From NCBI GenBank assembly GCA_023974075.1, contig CM043798.1:18962941-19026940 (forward strand): a stretch of 64,000 bases of DNA, read 5' to 3'. The DNA is from Chaenocephalus aceratus. Taxonomy: Eukaryota; Chordata; Actinopteri; Perciformes; Channichthyidae. The notes beneath the pieces are model-generated. The model was not told the origin of the DNA. It ran no database searches and saw nothing but the letters and a program-made list of their open reading frames with translations. Shown in pieces: positions 57,246 to 64,000 of the stretch. The translations under genes were made by a program, and so were the position numbers. The first letter of the stretch is position 1. Each line of letters begins with the position of its first letter.

Positions 57246-58688
57246 TGTTACAATCTCACCATGTCCCAGTTGTTGTATGTGTGGCAGTAGCCGCAGAGGG
57301 GAGGATAGGTGAATATAGTTGTTAAAGTTGGTTTGATTACACCATTCACAATTCCGACAACGCCACCTTGGGAGTTTCACCCAAGGAAATATTAACACTT
57401 CTTTCAGTTATAGAGAGGACACATAGGTTTGAATACTAATGGAGCAGGAGACGCGGTTTCAAGTTATCAAAAATATACAATTTTATTTGACACAAGTCAC
57501 TAGTTAAAATGCAGTTAAATACAGTCACACAGGACTGTAGCACAAAGGGGAAAAATGAATTAGGGGCTGAGGCTTACCAGTGGGGGGATAGGGTCGACGA
57601 ATGAGTGGAAGGATCCCCAAACAAACCAAACTTAAATCACCCCAGTCATATGTGCAGGAAATCAAATCCCGGGGGAGCATATCACACACAAAAGAAGAGA
57701 GGAAGACCACCACCTTGGACACCAGCACCACCACCTTCAGCTCTCAGTAACTAAGTAGGGAAACAAGAGGGGAACACAGTTAATGGGGGCTAAATAAGTA
57801 AATCAAAGTAATAAACAAACACAATATCAAATATGTTCTCATAAGCAGATAAACATTTAAGAATAAAACAAATCAAAAGAGAAAAGGTTCAGTTAAACAA
57901 AATAAACAACTAGAATAAAATAAACAAACTAATTTAAATCAAGTTGGCCAAAGTAAGGACAAGTTATAGAGGGAGTTAGCCCCAGAGTTCAGTGACGTCC
58001 ACACTTCGAGTGTCGGCCCAAGCAAGGCAGCAGGAAGGCGTGCAGTTAAAGCAGCACTTTAACTGGTGAGCGAGCCTCCGCAGTAGGTGACGCAAAGTTG
58101 GCCAGAAGCAGCAATCAGGAGCCACAATGTGGTAACGGTAGCCCAAACACCTAAGCAGGCTCGACAGCAGTTGTGACGTTACTGCCGATAAACATTCTTT
58201 CTCCGGGGAAGCAAAACAGCAGATGTCCCTTAACCATTGGATTGGCCCTAGGTTTATGAATAAATACAAATACAGCATTAATATCAATAAAAATAATGAG
58301 GTGGATTGACCAAATAGATTGCCGTACAGCGCACATACCGATCAGGCTTTCCTATCGATAACGCAGAGAGGGGAGAGCTTCATGCTTTTTATGGCTGCGT
58401 TGACAGGCTGCACCCGGAGGATCCTCCACTAGGTGAGGTAAAGCAGGGCTAAGTATCAATACGCTGGTAAATTGCAGAACCTTTCCTGAAGCAAGCAATG
58501 CTACTGCAACATACCTGCACCGGTGGCGGAAGCAAACACGCAAGTGGGGCGGGTCTGTGTACCAACAAACAAGAGACAGCCAGCCAGACTCTGCCCCTTT
58601 ATAGGGTGCCCCCTGGCGGTGACACGCTCACAAGAGCCAAACGAGGAGAATATGCTTAACAAGGGATGAGGACTCTCATCCTGCTACA
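57246..58688 (-). repeat. 3' LTR of the minus-strand gypsy element
   Basis: On the minus strand it starts TGTAGCAGGATGAG right after the polypurine tract, and probably ends GATTGTAACA at 57246. AATAAA is near 57485. An alternative end is GCTACA at 57536, a better match to the TGTAGC start, but that would place the poly(A) signal outside the LTR. A GTGCAGGTATGT near 58515 resembles a splice donor, as in the plus-strand gypsy LTR. Confidence 0.6.
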
Positions 58689-58691
58689 ATC

Positions 58692-58708
58692 TAGCCCCCC
58701 CCATTTTC
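58692..58708 (-). promoter_or_regulatory. Polypurine tract
   Basis: The minus strand reads AAAATGGGGGGGGCTAGA two bases before the LTR start. Confidence 0.65.
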
Positions 58709-58752
58709 ATCGTCGCCCCGACGATGTACATATCAAGCCCAGGTTAGCTAAC

Positions 58753-60467
58753 CTAGGCCAAAGGTCTAAAGATGACAGACACAGAGTTAGACACCAGACC
58801 AGGAGAGTTTTCAGCCACAGGCGCCAATTCTCCCAACGCTCTAGGGAGATGATGGACATTAGGATGCTGCCCAGCGGTTAACCGTGGTGTCCGTCGCAAG
58901 GTCACTGCACTAAAATCAGGACAAGTGGATGGAGGGATAGCCAAGCGAGGGAAAGGCAATTCTGGCATGGCAGCGAGAGCTACCGAAGGACCGGCCTCAA
59001 TGGAGGCTTCGTCCGATGGTGGAGGCAGCCACCAAGGGGTTTCTTGGGTCACGACAGCTGATCTGGTAAAAGGACGATTCGGAGCTTCATTTCTTGAAAC
59101 CCACAGGTCACCATCAAAGGAAAGCTCATCATCTGACTGTGGTGAGTCAGGAGGAATTGAGAGAGGGACAGGGACATCATCTGGAGAGTGTGTGCCAATC
59201 ACAGCTTTCAACAAAGTGCAGTGGACCCGTTTGATTTTGGTCAGGTCGTTTGCAGGTGCAATCGTGTACACCGAACCGCCGTTTGGTGCTTTCACCACTA
59301 TATACCTGACAGAACTCCAAATATCCCTGATCTTATGGCGCCCTCTTGCACCACAATCTCGCAACCAAACTAACTGGCCTTCGTTCAATGGGACATCTTT
59401 GACATGCTGGTCATGGCACCTTTTTCTACGCTCTGCTGCAGTTTTTAACCTGTCTTGAGCTTCTTCAAAGGCAATTTGCAATTTTACCTGATGCTCCTGA
59501 ATCCACTCACGGACAGGCCCACCGACTGGATCAGGGACTCTACCCAACAGAAAATCAACTGGGAGCCTGGGCTCTTGTCCAAACATCAACAAGAATGGAG
59601 ATTCACCAGTTGACTGATGGGGAGTAGTGTTGTACGAATACAGTAGTTGTGGCAAGCAGGAGTTCCAATCCCATTTCTGAGACACAGGCAGAGTACGCAG
59701 CAAGTTGTGAAGGGTTCGGTTGAACCGTTCACATTGACCATTGCCTGCCGGATGGTAGGGAGTAGTGCGCAATTTTTCAATGTTATAGAGACTGGAAAGT
59801 TGTTAAATAAGAATGCTCTCAAAGTTCCGGCCTTGGTCTGAATGTATACGGGCTGGGACACCAAACTTTGAAAACCATTCTGTGACCAGAACTTGAGCCA
59901 CAGTGGAGGCTCGTTGGTCACGGGTGGCAAAAGCCAAAGTGTACTTGCTAAAAATGTCTGTAATTACAAGGACATTTTCCAACCTACTATAGGTGGGCTC
60001 CAAGACAGTGAAGTCAATGGCTAGAATTTCATTGGGTCTAGAAGCCAGCAAGTGTCCCATGGGAGCACGAGCCGCTGGTCGAGTGTCCTTGGCAATTTGA
60101 CACCTTTCACAACTGCTGCACCAATGTACCACCTCAGAGGACATACCTGGCCAGTAACACCACTGCCTAAGTAGCTCCAAGGTTCTTTCAATACCTTGGT
60201 GGCCATGCCTCTGGTGGACTTCGGTGAGCACCTGCTCTCTCAAAACAGCTGGCAAAAGCAGCTGCAGAACTGCTTCAGCCCCATCAGAGCGAAATATCTG
60301 ACGATAGAGGACCCCACTCCTCTCAACTAACCGGTCCCATTGACGGAGCAGTGCCAATGCTTGCCGGGACAACTGCTTCCTCTCATCATTGCTGGGATGC
60401 TGCCTCCTTCTCCAGAACACCAAGAGTTCCTGAAGGACAGGGTCGGCTTGCTGAAGTGCCTCCATAT
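58753..60467 (-). pseudogene. Gypsy integrase (one internal stop)
   Basis: The zinc module is visible as H-x4-H (HQRHGHQG) and CSSCERCQIA. The catalytic residues are in LAIDFTVLE, HSDQGRNFES and NGQCERFNRTL. The HSDQG block is separated from TPYHPAGNG by one in-frame TAA at 59803-59805; the frame is otherwise continuous. The C-terminal region has the VWLRDCG and VHCTLLKAV segments and a Pro-rich tail to 58753. At its N-terminal side the frame runs into a hAT insertion that splits the pol gene between RNase H and integrase. Confidence 0.88.
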
Positions 60468-61179
60468 TAGGGTTGCCAGAAACTGACCATGATCAAAATC
60501 GATTATTCGGCAGCCCTGGCGAATAATAATCGATTATTCGACCGACCCTCCCCCCCGTGGGAGAGAAAAAAAGAAAAGAAAATGGAATTCCGTTGTTTTC
60601 TTTACTGGAACATGTTTAACAGTACAAACAACAAACAAGCATGTCATCACAACGACGTGGCCTTGAAGTGAAGTTGGTAATGGCCAGCTGTGCTGCGTCT
60701 TTCTCTGTAACCTCTTTGGCGTGCTTCGCACTCAAATGCGAACGCATTGTTGAGGTTGAGCTGTGATAGACCAACGTATTTTCGCAGAGCTTGCATTTAA
60801 CTTGCTTTGGACTTGTAAGTTCGAAGTAGTTCCACGAGGAGGAACTCTTTTTACCTGCCGCTTTGTTTATCTTTAGTCGCACGTGTGAGGGAGAGGGGGG
60901 GTGGGGTCGGTGTGTAGCGTGCTGCAGCAGCAGTCTGCTCTGCACGCAGGCTTCCTCCAAGTTTACAGTAAAACAAACTGGTGGTGTGACCAATGACCAT
61001 TTACAATTATTAATACTATTACTATTATTAGCATTAGTCTATTTGGTTGAAACTAAGCCAGAAAAAAAACAAAATAAATACATAAAAAAAATATATATAT
61101 ATAAATAAAATCGATTTTTAAAAATAATATTCGATTATGGAGACTGTAGCGAATATTCGAATAATCGCTGATATCCCTA
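60468..61179 (-). mobile_element. hAT element inserted in gypsy pol, TSD CTCCATAT
   Basis: The ends are TAGGGTTGCCAGAAACTG and GCTGATATCCCTA, with subterminal CGATTATTCG repeats on both sides. The perfect 8-bp duplication CTCCATAT is at 60460-60467 and 61180-61187. It is 712 bp and internally deleted. Confidence 0.95.
60616..60993 (-). pseudogene. BED zinc-finger fragment of a ZBED1-like hAT transposase
   Basis: SSWNYFELTSPKQVKCKLC, then NTLVYHSSTSTMRSHLSAKH, a complete BED pattern (W/Y-F ... C-x2-C ... H-x4-H). It continues to EVTEKDAAQLAI and is then lost. The part before SSSSWN has no obvious similarity. It is related to the BED fragment at 32167-32403 but not a copy of it. Confidence 0.85.
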
Positions 61180-62253
61180 CTCCATATCAGACTGTGTATG
61201 ATGAGGCAAGGCTATGACAGCTGCTTGGGTTGCCTGTGCCACTGGCAAGGCTTGCCGTAAAGGCAAGGGGAGCGAGGTGCTAGGGAGCATAGCTTCAAGA
61301 TCTTGCACCCCTGGTGGGTGCTGACGGGACAGGGCATCAGCATTTCCATTACTTCTACCCGAGCGGTACTTAATCTCAAAATCGAAAGACGCAAGTTGGG
61401 CTGCCCAACGTTGTTCAGTGGCTCCAAGCTTTGCCGTGGACAGGTGGCTAAGGGGATTGTTGTCAGTGAAGACAACACATTTATGACCAAACAGATATTC
61501 CCTACATTTCTCAGTCATGGCCCACTTGAGCCCCAAGAACTCCAGCCTCATAGAGCTGTAGTTGGCAGAATTGTGTTCAGTGGGCCTCAGACCTCTGCTG
61601 GCATAAGCTATGGGCCTGACCTTACCACCTTGCTCCTGTGATAGCACAGCTCCGAGGCCACCAAAGCTTGCGTCGACCTCCAGAATGAATGGGAGGGAGA
61701 AGTCGGCATAGGCAAGCACAGGTGCCGTGGTGAGGTTTGTCTTGAGAGCCTCAAAGCTCCTATGACACTCCTCAGTCCAGTTCCCAGCGATTTCACGCTC
61801 TGATCTCCTTTTGGACTTGGTGCCTCCCAACTCAGCCACCAACGTATGTAGAGGGGCCGCCAATTTGGCAAAGCCCTCCACAAACCTACGGTAGTAACTG
61901 GCAAAACCAAGGAACGACCGCAGTCCAGAGATGGTAGTGGGGGGCTGCCAACAGGCTACCACCTCCTGTTTGCTGGGATCAGTGGAGACACCCTGGTCAG
62001 AAATCACATGGCCCAGGTAACGCACCTCTCGCTGGAAGAAAGCACACTTTGATAGCTTAGCCTTTAAGCCCTCATGCTGTAGCCTTCTCAGCACGACCTC
62101 CAACCTCTCAAGATGTTGATCCACGGTGGAAGAGAATAACACAATGTCATCAAGGTATAAAAGCAAAGATTGGCATTGTTGGTCCCCAAAGATCCGCTGC
62201 ATCAATCTTTGGAAGGTGCCAGGAGCATTGCAGAGTCCAAAGGGCATCCGATT
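61177..62253 (-). CDS. Gypsy reverse transcriptase (C-terminal half) and RNase H
   Basis: Continues the same frame as the upstream protease/RT piece after a single stop. It has MPFGLCNAPGTFQRLM, the catalytic LYLDDIVLFS, the thumb region (VRYLGHVIS, SFLGFASYYRRF), and RNase H with LEVDASFGGLGAVLSQ, YSSMRLEFLGLKWAMTEK and FTDNNPLSHL. It ends at the hAT insertion at 61179. The visible part of the domain pair is intact. Confidence 0.92.
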   Translation of the reverse strand, partial: NRMPFGLCNAPGTFQRLMQRIFGDQQCQSLLLYLDDIVLFSSTVDQHLERLEVVLRRLQHEGLKAKLSKCAFFQREVRYLGHVISDQGVSTDPSKQEVVACWQPPTTISGLRSFLGFASYYRRFVEGFAKLAAPLHTLVAELGGTKSKRRSEREIAGNWTEECHRSFEALKTNLTTAPVLAYADFSLPFILEVDASFGGLGAVLSQEQGGKVRPIAYASRGLRPTEHNSANYSSMRLEFLGLKWAMTEKCREYLFGHKCVVFTDNNPLSHLSTAKLGATEQRWAAQLASFDFEIKYRSGRSNGNADALSRQHPPGVQDLEAMLPSTSLPLPLRQALPVAQATQAAVIALPHHTQSDME

Positions 62254-63582
62254 CTACTCAAAGAGGCCAAACGGGGTGCAAAACGCAGTTTTTGACCGGT
62301 CTGCTTCTGCAACTGGTACCTGGTTATACCCACTGGCTAAATCCATAGTGGAAAACCAGCGGGCACCGGTCAGCGCATCAAGGGACTCTTCGATTCGAGG
62401 GAGAGGAAAAGCATCTTTCCTGGTTTTGCTGTTCAGCTGCTTGTGGTCTACACACATGCGCAGGCTGCCATCTTTCTTTTTCACTAGCACGATGGGGGAT
62501 GCGTAGGGGCTGCAACTCTCTCTTATGATCTGTGACTCAAGAAGTTGGTTGATGTGCTCCTTCACTACCTCGTACTCAGACAGGGGAATGCGCCTATAGC
62601 GTTGCTTCACGGGGACGTCATCAAGAAGAGGGATGTCATGAGAGATCAAGGTGGTGCAACCCAAGTCCCCTTCGTGAGCAGAAAAGACAGATGTGTGCTT
62701 TGTCAAAAGAGACCGTACCTTAACCTGTTCTTCAGCAGGCAAGGAAGACAGGTCCAGAGCATCCAGCTGGTCAGGAACAGAGGGAAAGGCAGCCTGGGAT
62801 GCCACTCTGGCCACACTAGATGGTACTTCGGTGACACCAACAGGCAAGTTAACCAGCCTAACTTCATCGAGTGTGCCTACCAGTGTGCGGGGATAGAGCA
62901 ACACGTCTACGGAGCCTACATTCACAATAGGAATATAGGCGGTGCCCCTTTCCACCCGAACCAGAGCTGGAGTGGCAAGCAATCCAGCCGGAAGACCCAA
63001 ATCCAAGGGCTCAAATAACACAGTGCCACTTGAGTACTGCTCTGAGCATGTGGCTGCAACAATCTTCATCATGCCACCAGGGATATGACAAGCCTTCCTT
63101 CCACGCACTTTTACCCCTCCTGAGACGTCAGGGGGGGGCTGCACACTGGACTGCTGGCATTTTTGCAAAGCCTCAATGAATGACTGGGGGGCCTCAGATA
63201 CAGGAGGTAAGGAAAACAAGGCCAACCCATGCTGTCCAAAAAGCTCTTGATAACATCTGCGAATGATGTTCCTCCCCAAGATACCAGGGACTGCAGAAGA
63301 GACACCACCGGGGGGGTCCTTGACCACCAACACGCCACAGCTTGCCATTACCTTTCCACATAGCTCAATGTCCAGCTCCAAGTAGCCGATGTAAGGGATG
63401 GCTAACCCATTGGCTGCCCTGAGCTGCAGCCAGTGACAAGATTGAAGCTTCTCTTGGCCCCAAGGCTCAAAGTGCTGAAGGAAAAAGCTCTCTGTGACGG
63501 TGGACACCATGGACCCAGTATCCACCAAGCAAGGAACCATAACTCCCCCCATGCTGACATCTAAATGTGGACAAGACGACAT
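62254..63582 (-). pseudogene. Gypsy protease and RT N-terminal half (ends at premature stop)
   Basis: Protease: PCLVDTGSMVSTV, a retropepsin DTGS active site, at residues about 18-30, then a GILGRNIIRRC flap/end motif. A long linker leads to RT: YASPIVLVKKKDGSLRMCVDH and FSTMDLASGYNQVP, which contains the first catalytic aspartate. The frame ends with FGLFE and a TAG at 62254-62256; two codons later the RT continues in the same frame, so this is a single nonsense mutation. Confidence 0.9.
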
Positions 63583-63651
63583 GAGCTTAAAAGCTTCTCC
63601 TAAGCCTGTGACTCCACCCCCCGAACTGTGGCTCTGTAATTTTGGCGGGCG

Positions 63652-63939
63652 CTAGTTTTCCGATGGCTGAGTGAAACGGCGCTGCCCGCTAGACTGTTGA
63701 GCAGGTGAGGACGGTCGAGCACGAGGAGCAGTACGTACCCCATCGCACTCTCTGGCTAAATGACCGGGTAGCTGGCAACGTCTGCAAATGATGGGGCCCC
63801 TATAGGGGGGGCGACTGCGCAGCTGAGAGTCCTGGAAACGAGAAATGTTTTGAGTAAGTGTGTTAAGCTGCTCTTGCTGGAGTTTTAGCATCTCTCTCAT
63901 CTCACCCGAAAAAATAAATAAATAAAATGTTAACAACAT
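63652..63939 (-). pseudogene. Gypsy gag C-terminal fragment with zinc knuckle
   Basis: MREMLKLQQEQLNTLTQN begins a short coiled stretch; ICRRCQLPGHLARECD is a CCHC nucleocapsid knuckle. The frame stops just before the protease frame, and a gag-pol frameshift could be used. To the right of about 63905 the sequence becomes AT-rich and no longer resembles gag, so gag is either interrupted by an insertion or was deleted there. Confidence 0.8.
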
Positions 63940-64000
63940 GTTTATTTATTGACTTGTCATTCCTGTATAATCATTTTGCGCAAAGATGGCACTGTTTGTC

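Larger units (their letters stand above)
57246..64000 (-). mobile_element. Ty3/gypsy retrotransposon (3' LTR, pol, end of gag)
   Basis: The minus-strand order from the right edge is zinc knuckle, protease, RT, RNase H, integrase, polypurine tract, LTR. The order RT-RNase H-integrase is that of Ty3/gypsy. It is interrupted by a hAT (60468-61179) and has two in-frame stops. The 5' LTR and most of gag lie beyond the window. Confidence 0.9.

Overview
The window is a transposon-dense stretch of animal nuclear DNA, most likely a teleost fish. The evidence is the mixture of families recognised from their encoded proteins and termini: Ty3/gypsy LTR retrotransposons, a DIRS-type tyrosine-recombinase retrotransposon, RTE/Rex3-like and CR1/L2-like LINEs, many hAT elements with 8-bp target duplications, elements carrying MADF domains (PIF/Harbinger-like), and a THAP-containing element. 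There are also long CA/TG and CT microsatellites and low gene density. I found no convincing host protein-coding exon. Every coding region I can support belongs to a mobile element, and most are broken.

Layout: 1-2654 is the 3' part of a plus-strand Ty3/gypsy element (integrase, then 3' LTR), which ends inside a palindromic DNA element (2655-about 4010). 4571-5042 is a CT-rich microsatellite. 6062-7130 is a GC-rich minisatellite, repeated at 49683-50740. 9030-10080, 16431-20151, 20815-22750 and 47760-49450 are copies of one dispersed repeat family; the second has 28-bp terminal inverted repeats and contains a hAT inside a hAT. 10330-14935 is a minus-strand DIRS element with inverted terminal repeats and an internal complementary region. 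23466-26217 is an RTE-like LINE. 28103-31082 is a TIR element with a THAP domain and a P2X7-like zinc-domain exon, itself carrying a gypsy gag-plus-LTR fragment. 31545-31825 and 32041-33088 are hAT elements. 34766-35349 and 36486-37113 are small TIR elements with MADF fragments. About 37134-47378 looks like one large transposon holding a spliced MADF gene, interrupted by a hAT, a TTF zinc-finger hAT fragment and a nearly intact CR1/L2-like LINE (41588-45300). 54412-54932 is a hAT MITE. 57246-64000 is a minus-strand Ty3/gypsy element (3' LTR, integrase, RNase H, RT, protease, zinc knuckle), with a hAT in its pol gene and two premature stops.

The most unusual observations are: (1) a gypsy LTR with a GT-AG intron and, 150 bp downstream, an exact spliced copy of the same two exons; (2) a five-segment MADF gene whose splice phases agree at all three testable junctions, lying between near-perfect 37-bp inverted ends 10.2 kb apart and cut by a LINE; (3) a TIR element pairing a THAP domain with a convergent P2X7-like exon; (4) a 66-bp perfect palindrome without spacer; (5) a DIRS circle-junction template readable base by base. 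Sequence outside these elements (7140-9030, 26220-28100, 33100-34765, 35350-36485, 50760-54410, 54933-57245) is mostly AT-rich, non-coding and probably intergenic or intronic.
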